From Sphingomonadales bacterium UBA2369 (GTDB lineage: Bacteria > Pseudomonadota > Alphaproteobacteria > Sphingomonadales > Sphingomonadaceae): a DNA stretch of 64,000 bases. This document shows, one piece after another, positions 45,057 through 52,338 of this stretch. The position numbers were made by a program, and so were the translations under genes. The stretch is taken from assembly GCA_002344055.1 (NCBI GenBank), contig DDTH01000017.1, positions 165,711 to 229,710 on the forward strand, read 5' to 3'. The notes beneath the pieces were generated by a model. The model ran no database searches, was not told the origin of the DNA, and worked only from the letters and a program-made list of their open reading frames with translations. Position 1 is the first letter of the stretch. Every line of letters begins with the position of its first letter.

Positions 45057-45335
45057 ATGCGCCTCAATCGCACCACCGCCATTCTCGCCACGATCGGCGC
45101 CGCCGCGCTCGGCTATATGGCGGTCAGCGCCTATCGCCGCTTCAGCGATCGCGTTCCGCGCGCCGCCGCGCTGAGCGATGACGAGCAATATGCCGCACAG
45201 GATCTGAGCGCGACCCGCTCGGCCGGACCGGACGCCATGCGCGATCCGCCGAAGAGCTGGAGCGCCGCCGATCAGGCGTCCGACGAAAGCTTCCCGGCCA
45301 GCGACCCGCCGCCCGTGGGGTCGCGCGTCGACTGA
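45057..45335 (+). CDS. Small membrane protein with a C-terminal DESFPASDPP motif
   Basis: A 92-residue protein with an N-terminal membrane helix (about 9-24, AILATIGAAALGYMAV), a polar stretch, and a C-terminal WSAADQASDESFPASDPPPVG. That last motif recurs at the ends of small alphaproteobacterial proteins of unknown role. AGGGG stands 8 bp upstream of the ATG. The next gene begins 45 bp downstream. It is too short and simple to assign a function. Confidence 0.7.
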   Translation: MRLNRTTAILATIGAAALGYMAVSAYRRFSDRVPRAAALSDDEQYAAQDLSATRSAGPDAMRDPPKSWSAADQASDESFPASDPPPVGSRVD

Positions 45336-45380
45336 ACGGGGAAAGGCCGATTGTTCCCGGTCACCATGAAGGAGTTTGCG

Positions 45381-45965
45381 ATGAAGAAGATTCTGCTCGC
45401 GCTGGCGGCGATCCCCGCCGCCATCTTGGCCTCCGATGCCGCGGCGCAACCCGGCTATGGCGCGCGCGACGACATGGGAATCGGCGTGCAACTCGACAAT
45501 CTCGACGAGCGGCTGGACGCGGGCGTTCAGGCTGGTGTGATCAGCAACAGCGAACAAAGGCGCCTGCGCTATCAGATGCGCGACCTGCGCCAACTTGAAG
45601 CGCGCTATTCACGCAACGGCATCGACCGGCAGGAGCGGGCCGACCTGCGCCAGCGCCTCGCCGCACTGCGCCAGGAAGTGCGGCGCGTCGGTGGCTCCGG
45701 CTGGGGCAATCGCTATGGCTGGGAGGATGACGACTGGAATCGCGGTCGCGATGGTTATGCCGGCCGCGGCGATCGCTATGAGGGGTCCGGCCGCGGCCTG
45801 CGGATCGGCGATGTCGTCACGCGTGAGGTGCGAGGCTCGCTGAGCGGAGCGGCTCGCTGGGGCTATCGCGACGGCGGTAACGTCTATTACCGGACGGACG
45901 GGCGCCGGGTCTACGAAATCAACGCGCGGACCAATCGCGTCATACGCATCCACCCGGTGCGCTGA
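45381..45965 (+). CDS. Exported protein of unknown function, Gly/Arg-rich middle
   Basis: A 194-residue protein. A Shine-Dalgarno AAGGAG 6 bp before the ATG at 45381 fixes the start (the frame is open to 45351). The signal peptide ends near DAAAQ. An Arg/Gln-rich helical region follows: LRYQMRDLRQLEARYSRNG, QERADLRQRLAALRQEVRR. Then comes a Gly/Arg/Tyr-rich linker and a small beta domain at GRGLRIGDVVTREVRG to RVYEINARTNRVIRI. It is reminiscent of RcnB-type periplasmic proteins but lacks their signature. Confidence 0.7.
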   Translation: MKKILLALAAIPAAILASDAAAQPGYGARDDMGIGVQLDNLDERLDAGVQAGVISNSEQRRLRYQMRDLRQLEARYSRNGIDRQERADLRQRLAALRQEVRRVGGSGWGNRYGWEDDDWNRGRDGYAGRGDRYEGSGRGLRIGDVVTREVRGSLSGAARWGYRDGGNVYYRTDGRRVYEINARTNRVIRIHPVR

Positions 45966-46120
45966 TTTCCTGATCAGCCGTTGCAGGGGCGCTCCGGGAT
46001 GCGGGGCCCCCGTTGATGAATATTGCCGAAGCGGAACGTTCAGGTCGTGGCCAGCCGCCGGAGTCGACAAGGCGGCGGCGATCGACCAGATTGGCGGTTG
46101 CACGGGGAAGGGGAAAATCC

Positions 46121-46492
46121 ATGCTCGCTTTGATCTGTTCGCTCCTGGCCGCGACCGCTGCGCCGACCAGTGCGCCCTCACAATCCGTCGACGCGCCCGC
46201 GACCAAGCAGCGCCCGATCCTGGGCGGCGCCGGTGCCGTCAGTGTGTCGGACGAGCGGGTGCAGGCGGCCGCCGCCTTCGCCGCGGAATCGGTCGACGGC
46301 ACGCTCGACGAAGTGACCAGCGCCACGCGGCAGGTGGTCGCCGGGACGATCTACCGGCTCACCTTCACCACCACCGATGGCCGCTCATATTCGGCCGAGG
46401 TGTTCCACTCGCTGCAGGGCGAATTCAGCGTCCGCAGCATCGACGAGACCGGCGACACCGGCTCGAACCAGGCAGAGGGCGACGACGAATAG
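46121..46492 (+). CDS. Exported cystatin-like protein
   Basis: A 123-residue protein. AAGGGGAAAATCC before the ATG at 46121 supports this start; the frame is open to 46013 without similarity. A signal peptide (about 1-21) precedes ILGGAG with the N-terminal Gly pair at residues 35-36, an alpha helix (SDERVQAAAAFAAES), and SATRQVVAGTIYRLTF with the cystatin QxVxG motif as QVVAG at 71-75. This is the order of the papain inhibitor fold. The expected second hairpin PW is missing, and an acidic tail replaces it. Inhibitor activity is inferred. Confidence 0.65.
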   Translation: MLALICSLLAATAAPTSAPSQSVDAPATKQRPILGGAGAVSVSDERVQAAAAFAAESVDGTLDEVTSATRQVVAGTIYRLTFTTTDGRSYSAEVFHSLQGEFSVRSIDETGDTGSNQAEGDDE

Positions 46493-46528
46493 CGTGTCGC
46501 GCCCGATGCCGCCGTCGCGGAACGGGTC

Positions 46529-48004
46529 CTAGAAGAAGCCCGGTATCTCGCGCTGCGGCGTCGTCGGACGATCGGGCGTCAGCAGTTCATGGCCGTCCGG
46601 CACCGCCACCTGGCCGGTCGCTCCCTGCCCGCTTTCGCCCGGCCCGCCGGCGATCCCGCCGCCGCCCGCATCGCTGATCGCCCCGCCGGCACAGGGCCTT
46701 CCGGCAAGGAAGTCGAGCGCCGCCCGGGTCGATGCCTCGTTCGGATCGCCGAGCGGGCGGGTGATGTCGTCGGTCGCGCGGCAGGTCGACTGGAATTTCG
46801 ACGCCAGGCCGGTGTAATAATCGCCCTGTCGCGCCGAATTCTGCGTGGCGAAGGCGATGACGCGCAGCCGATCGTCGCAGGCGGTGCGATCGAGTGCGAT
46901 CTGGCCGACCGGCTTGCCGAAGGTGTTTGAGCCGATCAGCGCCGCGTTGTTCCCCAGATAGGGCAAAGCCGCGTTCATCACGAGCTCGCTGGCCGAAGCA
47001 GAGCTGCCCGTGCCGATGAAGGCGACCTTCATGCCGTTGATCGATTGCGGCTGCGGCGCGAAATTGACCGTCTCGTTGTTGCTCGCCTTGGACGCGCGGA
47101 AGGCGACATAGCCCTGCACTTGCGAAGCCGGGCGATTGAGGATCAGATCGTTCATCAGCTCGGCGATCGAGACCAAGCCGCCGCCATTGTAGCGGAAGTC
47201 GACGATCACTTCGGTGATGCCCTGCGCGCGGAACGAACTGAACGCGTTGCGCAGCGCCGGATCGGCGGTGTTGATAAAGGTGCGCAGATTCACATAGCCG
47301 ACCTGACGGCCGCCATCGTTGATAATCTGCGCGCCGTAGCGGCTCGACACCGGGGTGATCGCGAAATCGGCCTTGGTGACCGTCACTTCGCGCGTGCCGG
47401 CCCCGTCCCGGACGCGCAGCAGCCGCGCCAGCCCGACAGTCGACGGGCCGAGCGCGTTGGTGATGCCGGCGGACCCTTCCGAGGCGATGATCGAATCCAC
47501 TGTCCGCAGGTTCGCGCTGCTGGTGCCGATCGCGAGGATTTCGGTACCCCGATCGATCCCGGCGGCAAGCGCGGGCGCACCTTCGAACGCCTCGGCGATG
47601 AACAGGCGCCGCGCGGCGACATCGGTCGACAGGCGGACGCCGAAGCCGGCGCTGGAGCCGGAATTGAAGAAGGCATTCTCCTCGGCAATCGAGGTGACGT
47701 AGGTGAAGAAACGGTCACGGCTCTGCGCCCGCGCGGGCGCGACCAGCGCGTCCACATAGGAATCGATATTCGTATGCGACGCCGGGTTGACGCCCGCCGC
47801 GATCAGTTCCGGGAACAGATACCATTCGTTGATCTGCGCCGCGGCCCAGGCCTGACGCTCGGCGAGGGTGCAGCCGGAGGTGGGCGGCGGCGTGGTCGGC
47901 GGCACCACGACGGTGCCGCCACCGCCGCCTCCGCCACCACCGCCGCAACCGGCGACCAGCGCCATCATCGCTACCGAGGCCGAAAAACGCCGCCGCCTTG
48001 TCAT
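46529..48004 (-). CDS. S41 family C-terminal processing peptidase, lipoprotein
   Basis: A 491-residue lipoprotein starting at 48004 (MTRRRRFSASVAMMALVAGC). The lipidated Cys is followed by a run of ten glycines. The N-terminal domain contains YLFPEL and ANEY-type segments, and a PDZ-like region sits near GFGVRLSTDVAAR. The peptidase core has GYVNLRTF, VDFRYNGGGLV and IGTGSSASASELVMNA, where the serine in SSASASE is the nucleophile, and NTFGKPVGQIAL has the lysine. It is transcribed alone. Confidence 0.88.
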   Translation of the reverse strand: MTRRRRFSASVAMMALVAGCGGGGGGGGGGTVVVPPTTPPPTSGCTLAERQAWAAAQINEWYLFPELIAAGVNPASHTNIDSYVDALVAPARAQSRDRFFTYVTSIAEENAFFNSGSSAGFGVRLSTDVAARRLFIAEAFEGAPALAAGIDRGTEILAIGTSSANLRTVDSIIASEGSAGITNALGPSTVGLARLLRVRDGAGTREVTVTKADFAITPVSSRYGAQIINDGGRQVGYVNLRTFINTADPALRNAFSSFRAQGITEVIVDFRYNGGGLVSIAELMNDLILNRPASQVQGYVAFRASKASNNETVNFAPQPQSINGMKVAFIGTGSSASASELVMNAALPYLGNNAALIGSNTFGKPVGQIALDRTACDDRLRVIAFATQNSARQGDYYTGLASKFQSTCRATDDITRPLGDPNEASTRAALDFLAGRPCAGGAISDAGGGGIAGGPGESGQGATGQVAVPDGHELLTPDRPTTPQREIPGFF

Positions 48005-48149
48005 CCCACTCTCCAGCTTTAACACTTATTTCCAGTCGCTTAGTTCACTTCTGTCGACCTGTCACCGTCTTCGGCGCAAGGCCTGGCGGGAGCTTTGCGG
48101 CCGCCACCGCGTTCGGCCCTCAGACTCTTCCAAAATCGGAGCCGAGGCA

Positions 48150-48602
48150 ATGGGCGACAAGACTATCGAAGATCTGGCCGAGAAGATGCGCGACATCGAC
48201 TTCGCCATTCTGACCACCCGCACCGACAATGGCGCGATCGCCGGGCGGCCGATGAGCAACAATCGCGACGTCGCGTTCGACGGCGATTCCTGGTTCTTCG
48301 CGCTGGAGAGCACGCGCACCGTCAGCGACATCCGGCGCGATCCGCAGGTCGGCCTGTCCTACCAGGCGAAATCCGGCTTGCTGGGGCTGCGGCCCTTCTT
48401 CCTGACGCTGGAGGGCGAGGCGACGCTGAGCCAGGACAAGTCCGACTTTGCCGCGCACTGGAACAAGGATCTGGACAGCTGGTTCGAGCAGGGCATGGAC
48501 ACGCCCGGCCTGACCCTGATCCGCGTCTCCGCGCGGAGGGTGCATTATTGGGACGGCTATGATGAGGGCGAGATAAAATTGCCGGCGCGGATATTGGCCT
48601 GA
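48150..48602 (+). CDS. Pyridoxamine 5'-phosphate oxidase-like (general stress protein 26 type)
   Basis: A 150-residue protein with the flavin-binding split-barrel fold. Core strands are MRDIDFAILTTRTDNGAIAGRPM, DSWFFALESTRTVSDIRRDPQVGLSYQ, FLTLEGEATLSQDKSDF and LTLIRVSARRVHYWDGYDE. The order and lengths match the GSP26/YdaG-like group of FMN-binding stress proteins rather than a true PNPOx. The ATG at 48150 has GAG 8 bp upstream; a longer open frame to 47868 runs through the divergent S41 gene and is ignored. Confidence 0.85.
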   Translation: MGDKTIEDLAEKMRDIDFAILTTRTDNGAIAGRPMSNNRDVAFDGDSWFFALESTRTVSDIRRDPQVGLSYQAKSGLLGLRPFFLTLEGEATLSQDKSDFAAHWNKDLDSWFEQGMDTPGLTLIRVSARRVHYWDGYDEGEIKLPARILA

Positions 48603-48726
48603 CTTTCGGTTCGTCGCAAGAAACGGAACCGAAACAGCAGGATAGCGGTTGGCCTGAAGTAACCGATGTTACGTTAGAGCCGAGGTGCGCCCTGCCGTGC
48701 CTCCCTTTTGAAACAGGGATCCAGTT

Positions 48727-48996
48727 ATGAAGAAAATCGCGACCATTGCCGGTCTGGCCTGCATGTTCTCCCTCGCCGCATGCAATCGCACGCCTGCCGA
48801 GAACAAGGCCGATGCGGTCGAAGACGCCGCCGAGAACAGGGCCGACGCCATCGAGCAGAAGGCCGACAACATGTCGGCCGACATGTACAATCAGGCCGAT
48901 CAGGTCCGTCAGGACGGTGAGAACCGGTCCGACGCGATCGAGAATGGCAGCGTCAGCGCCAACAGCGTCATGACCAACGCCGCGAACAAGATGTAG
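48727..48996 (+). CDS. Small lipoprotein, coiled-coil
   Basis: An 89-residue lipoprotein with lipobox SLAAC (Cys19). The mature part repeats an ENKADAVEDA/ENRADAIEQK pattern, an amphipathic helix likely to form a coiled coil, and ends at TNAANKM. No named family. A clear terminator follows the stop at 49017. Confidence 0.7.
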   Translation: MKKIATIAGLACMFSLAACNRTPAENKADAVEDAAENRADAIEQKADNMSADMYNQADQVRQDGENRSDAIENGSVSANSVMTNAANKM

Positions 48997-49016
48997 TCTC
49001 CGCTCCCTGGAGACAG

Positions 49017-49052
49017 AAGGGCGCCGCCGCGGATAGCGACGGCGCCCTTTTC
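49017..49052 (+). terminator. Rho-independent terminator after the small lipoprotein gene
   Basis: A 10-bp perfect stem, AAGGGCGCCG (49017-49026) with CGGCGCCCTT (49040-49049), closed by a 13-base loop and followed by TT. It lies 21 bp downstream of the 48727-48996 stop. The convergent neighbour at 49074 may use the same hairpin. Confidence 0.75.
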
Positions 49053-49073
49053 GTGTCCGGGACCGGTGCGCGC

Positions 49074-49604
49074 TCAGCGGCTGCCCGCCGCGATCTGCAC
49101 CTGGGTGCTGCCGCCGATCCCGGTGGCGGTGACGACGATGCCTTCGTCGCCCTTGGTCAGCGCCAGCGAGGCGTTCGGCCCCATGGCGGTGCGCGAACGG
49201 GTGGTGAGCCCGGCCTGGTTCGCCGCATTCGCGTAGAAATCGATCACCTGCGACGGCTGATCGCTGGTCGTGAACGACACGACGCGGCCCGAGCCGCCCG
49301 CACCCTGGCCGGTGACATTGATGCCGCCGCCGGCCTGCGCGTTCGGATAGGCCGGAAGTCCGCCCGGCATGTCGCCCGTGGGCGCGCCGGTGGTGATCTG
49401 GGCGCTGCCCATATTGCTGGTGACGGTGGTCGAACCATCCGCGCCCTTGGTCACGGTCGCGCCGCCGCCCTCGGCGACGACAGTGCCGTTCGCCGGCGCC
49501 GCCGGGGCGCCCGCATTGGTGGTCGTGTTGCTGGCTGCACCGCCGCAACCGGCGAGCAGAATCGCCGTGGCGGCGATGGCAGTCATGCGTAGCTGAAACT
49601 TCAT
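49074..49604 (-). CDS. Predicted lipoprotein of unknown function
   Basis: A 176-residue lipoprotein (start at 49604; lipobox ILLAGC). The Ser/Thr/Gly/Ala-rich linker and low-complexity region precede a C-terminal domain with VVSFTTSDQPSQVIDFYANAANQAGLTTRS and SLALTKGDEGIVVTATGIG. That last part looks like the small beta-alpha-beta domain found in some lipoprotein proteins of unknown function. The frame is open to 49691 without similarity. Confidence 0.65.
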   Translation of the reverse strand: MKFQLRMTAIAATAILLAGCGGAASNTTTNAGAPAAPANGTVVAEGGGATVTKGADGSTTVTSNMGSAQITTGAPTGDMPGGLPAYPNAQAGGGINVTGQGAGGSGRVVSFTTSDQPSQVIDFYANAANQAGLTTRSRTAMGPNASLALTKGDEGIVVTATGIGGSTQVQIAAGSR

Positions 49605-49745
49605 GTCACTCTCCCTCCGTGATGACGGCGCGGACTGTAGCGCCGGCGCCGCCCGCGGCATCCGGCGCGCGACGGAAGTGCGCTGGCGCAAGACGGAATG
49701 GGCGCGCGGCGTGACCGATCCCCGGCTGCGGACGCCTTCCCCGCC

Positions 49746-50636
49746 TCAGCCATCATTGACGAACAGGACGAAGCTGCTGAACTGGCTGCCCGCCCACCAG
49801 GCGCCGGCGGGCGCCTTGCGCTGGAAATTGACGCTGCCGGCCTGGGAATTGAGCGGGCGGACGACCTTCCCGGCGGCATCGCGCACCGCCTTTACGCCCG
49901 CCGTCTCGGGCGGGATGACGACGATATGGCCGGAGCGGGAGAGATCCTTGCGCTTTGCACAGATCATGGCGATCCGGCCCTTGTTCGCCGCCTCCTGCAT
50001 GTCGGTGAAGGAGAAAGTGCGGCGCCAACCGAACGCCGGTCCCCAATCCTGCAGCCAGTCGTGCAGCATGTTCGCATTCATCTCGCGCACCGTATCGCCA
50101 TATTTGGCGGCGACCGCCTGCCCGGCCTGAAGCGCGAGCAGCGCCTTTTGCGTCCACCACACGCGCGGCAGATAGACCCCGGCGGCATAAGCGACGTCAT
50201 AGGCGTAGATGTTGCAATAGGTCTTGCCCGCGCCGGGGCGGTAGCGGCGGCTGGTTTCGACCTGCAGCCATTTGATCGCCGCATTCAGGCCGTCCGCCGA
50301 GCCGTTGGCGAAGCGCGGATAGCCGGACTCGCCGAGCGGACTGGCTCCGGCCGGGGCGGCGCGCGTCACGGCGGCATTGTTCTCGCGCCAGTGGACCGGC
50401 CCGACCTTGCTGGCGACCGGGAAGGAGATTTCGGCCTTCGGCTTCAGCCACTCCTTCGAGACATAGCCTTTGAAAGCGGTGCCGTTCAGCGTCCCGGAGA
50501 TGAGCCAGTATTTCGGATGACTGCCATCCTCGAGCGTGACTTCGGTCCCCTCCGGCAAGGCGCCGCGTTCGTTGCCGGCCTGCTTCACCGGCGCATTGCG
50601 CAGGAACAGGCTGTGCGCCGTAACGACATGGGTCAT
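49746..50636 (-). CDS. SH3-like domain plus cysteine hydrolase (NlpC/CHAP-like) protein
   Basis: A 296-residue protein. The start at 50636 has a strong GAGGGGAGGG 7 bp upstream. A second ATG at 50783 would add 49 Pro/Ala-rich residues and matches the conserved leader described below. The N-terminal domain, TAHSLFLRNAPVKQAGNERGALPEGTEV to GYVSKEWLKP, is a bacterial SH3 fold. The C-terminal domain carries TYCNIYAYDVAYAAGVYLPRVWW, with a Cys-Asn pair, and RSGHIVVIPPETAG, with a His, as in NlpC/CHAP-like peptidases. The substrate is probably peptidoglycan or protein. Confidence 0.65.
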   Translation of the reverse strand: MTHVVTAHSLFLRNAPVKQAGNERGALPEGTEVTLEDGSHPKYWLISGTLNGTAFKGYVSKEWLKPKAEISFPVASKVGPVHWRENNAAVTRAAPAGASPLGESGYPRFANGSADGLNAAIKWLQVETSRRYRPGAGKTYCNIYAYDVAYAAGVYLPRVWWTQKALLALQAGQAVAAKYGDTVREMNANMLHDWLQDWGPAFGWRRTFSFTDMQEAANKGRIAMICAKRKDLSRSGHIVVIPPETAGVKAVRDAAGKVVRPLNSQAGSVNFQRKAPAGAWWAGSQFSSFVLFVNDG

Positions 50637-50788
50637 TTCGATCCCTCCCCTCTTGAGCGAAGCCGGCAGGGTAGGAGCAGGCGGCGCGGCGCGGGAAAGA
50701 GACACGTCCGAAACGGATGCCGCCGGGTCCGGAGTGGAGGATGCGGCTCCGGGGTGGCAGACAGCGGGGGGCGGGGAAGGCATGATAT

Positions 50789-50853
50789 CGCTCCTTCGGC
50801 TTCAAATGGAGCGAATCATTTATCCCATCTGGTTGTCTGTAGGAAAATGCCTT
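50789..50853 (-). promoter_or_regulatory. Leader: shared 46-bp element and SD-masking hairpin, copy 1
   Basis: Reading the minus strand, GGCATTTTCCTACAG, four variable bases, CCAGATGGGATAAATG and GCTCC are followed by a hairpin CGCTCC-13-GGAGCG, then 5 bases and an ATG at 50783. GGGATAAAT would serve as a -10-like box. The GGAG in the hairpin is the only Shine-Dalgarno for that ATG. The same arrangement recurs at 52150-52212. Confidence 0.6.
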
Positions 50854-50928
50854 GTGCCAAAGGCTCGCGGCTTGGCGCGACTCGGCGCCGCGCCTAGGAT
50901 GCGCGGAAACGCGGATGGAGACGCCGGC

Positions 50929-51279
50929 ATGTCGTGGGAACGCATCTACAAGATGGCCTTCGCCAATCTCTATCCGGCCTATCTGGCCAAGGCCGAGAAG
51001 AAGGGGCGGACGAAGGCCGAAGTGGACGAGATCATCCTGTGGCTGACCGGCTATGACGAGCAGGGCTTCGCGGCGCGGCTGGCGGACAAGACCGACTGCC
51101 GCACTTTCTTCGAGCAGGCACCCCGGCCCAATCCCGCGCGGTCGCAGATCAAGGGCCTGATCTGCGGCTACCGCGTCGAGGAGATCGAGGAGCCGTTGCA
51201 GCGCGAGATGCGCTATCTCGACAAATTGATCGACGAGCTGGCCAAGGGCAAGAAGATGGAGAAGATCCTGCGGGCGTGA
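50929..51279 (+). CDS. DUF2200 family protein
   Basis: A 116-residue basic protein. The sequence from SWERIYKMAFANLYPAYLAKAEKKGRTKAEVDEIILWLTGYDEQG through FFEQAPRPNPARSQIKGLICGYRVEEIEEPLQREMRYLDKLIDELAKGK follows the DUF2200 family along its whole length of about 115 residues. GGAG stands 8 bp upstream of the ATG. The family function is not established. It lies opposite the conserved leader of the SH3 gene and shares its short control region. Confidence 0.85.
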   Translation: MSWERIYKMAFANLYPAYLAKAEKKGRTKAEVDEIILWLTGYDEQGFAARLADKTDCRTFFEQAPRPNPARSQIKGLICGYRVEEIEEPLQREMRYLDKLIDELAKGKKMEKILRA

Positions 51280-51288
51280 GCGGGATGT

Positions 51289-51384
51289 CACGCGAGTGAA
51301 TCGCGTGTCGTCGATCGGGTTCGGCGTCGCCGACCCGTCGGCCGGTCTTGCCCGACTCCGTGGATAAGGCTGCGCCTTATCCAC
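51289..51384. repeat. Two perfect hairpins with inverted DnaA-like boxes
   Basis: CACGCGA (51289-51295) pairs with TCGCGTG (51301-51307). GTGGATAAGGC (51360-51370) pairs with GCCTTATCCAC (51374-51384) through a 3-base loop. The second hairpin contains TTATCCACC and, on the other strand, TTATCCACG, each 8 of 9 to the DnaA box TTATNCACA. No T-tract follows. They lie between convergent genes and may act as a terminator or a DnaA-binding site. Confidence 0.5.
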
Positions 51385-51410
51385 CGGGCGGCCTGCGACT
51401 TTCACGAAGT

Positions 51411-52142
51411 TCACACGGAATCGCGGGGGGTCTCTTCCCCATATTCGTCCCATCCCACGCCGCCGCCCGAGCCGGGATCGAAGCCGGGCAGCGGGCCGTA
51501 GCCGGGCGGGAGGAGGTAGCCGCCCCGCGCCCGGGTCCAGCCGCCGGCGAGCTTCTTGCGCGTCTCGTGGCGCTGCACCGCGTCGATCTTGCGCAGGATT
51601 TCATCCTGTACGTCCTGCATGTCCGGCTCGCGGGCGCGATATTCCGCCTCGATCTCGGCGCGGACGTTGCGCTCGATCTCCTTGCGCTCGTGGCGGAGGA
51701 CGCGCTTGCGCCTTAAGCCCGGATTGGGGCCGAATTTCTTCGGATTGGAGCCCTGCAGCAGCAGGCGCAGGAGATGATCGGAATAGCGGCGGCGGACATG
51801 GACCTGGCCGCCACAGGCGAATTCCTGTTCGACGCCGTGCACGGCGCGGCGCCAGGCAATCATCTCGATCGGAGTCGCACTCATAGCCAATGCGGTTCGT
51901 ACACCCTCCGCAAAGTCCGGATTGCTGTCCTGATGATTGTAGACCGTCTTGGCCGACACGCCGGCGGCCCGGGCGGCGTGCTTCAGGCAGCCGGTCTTGA
52001 TCAGAGCGGTCAGGAAAGTGGCCTTGCGCCCTTCGTTAAAGGCGTCGTGCCGCTCGCGCCTGCCCGGCGGATCGTCCGGGCCGGGGGTTCCGGAACATCC
52101 GGCATCCGGGACGGACGGGCGGAACGGTAAGGGAAAAGGCAT
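51411..52142 (-). CDS. Helix-turn-helix protein resembling phage terminase small subunits
   Basis: A 243-residue basic protein (start at 52142, supported by the conserved leader). A proline-rich N-terminus precedes AFNEGRKATFLTALIKTGCLKHAARAAGVSAKTVYNHQDSNPDFAE, a helix-turn-helix of the TerS type. Then come SATPIEMIAWRRAVHGVEQEF and VRRRYSDHLLRLLLQG, followed by a charged coiled coil (IERNVRAEIEAEYRAREPDMQD) and a Gly/Tyr-rich tail. Such proteins occur in sphingomonad genomes outside phages. DNA binding is predicted; the target might be the shared leader element. Confidence 0.65.
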   Translation of the reverse strand: MPFPLPFRPSVPDAGCSGTPGPDDPPGRRERHDAFNEGRKATFLTALIKTGCLKHAARAAGVSAKTVYNHQDSNPDFAEGVRTALAMSATPIEMIAWRRAVHGVEQEFACGGQVHVRRRYSDHLLRLLLQGSNPKKFGPNPGLRRKRVLRHERKEIERNVRAEIEAEYRAREPDMQDVQDEILRKIDAVQRHETRKKLAGGWTRARGGYLLPPGYGPLPGFDPGSGGGVGWDEYGEETPRDSV

Positions 52143-52149
52143 GGCAGAC

Positions 52150-52212
52150 GCTCCCAAGAATCAAAGGAGCCAACCATTTATCCCATCTGGCACGCTGTAG
52201 GAAAATGCTTTT
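52150..52212 (-). promoter_or_regulatory. Leader: shared 46-bp element and SD-masking hairpin, copy 2
   Basis: On the minus strand, the same GCATTTTCCTACAG, four variable bases (CGTG here), CCAGATGGGATAAATG and GCTCC as at 50.8 kb. The hairpin is GCTCC-11-GGAGC (52150-52170), 7 bases before the ATG at 52142. The outer 15- and 14-base blocks are identical in the two copies; only the central 4-base block and a few flanking bases differ. Confidence 0.6.
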
Positions 52213-52338
52213 TGCGCCCTGCCCCCGCCTTTTCCAGGCCGCGCCACCATCGCAGGGATCCGCACCGTAGCGGCGCTATCTCCGCTTGATCCGCACGCGC
52301 CACCATGTTGCTCTGCGGGCGGGCAAAGGGAGGATGGC

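Noticed and set aside
51411..52142. Prophage remnant around the TerS-like gene
   Set aside because: No portal, capsid, integrase or large terminase gene is near; only a single HTH protein with a general resemblance.
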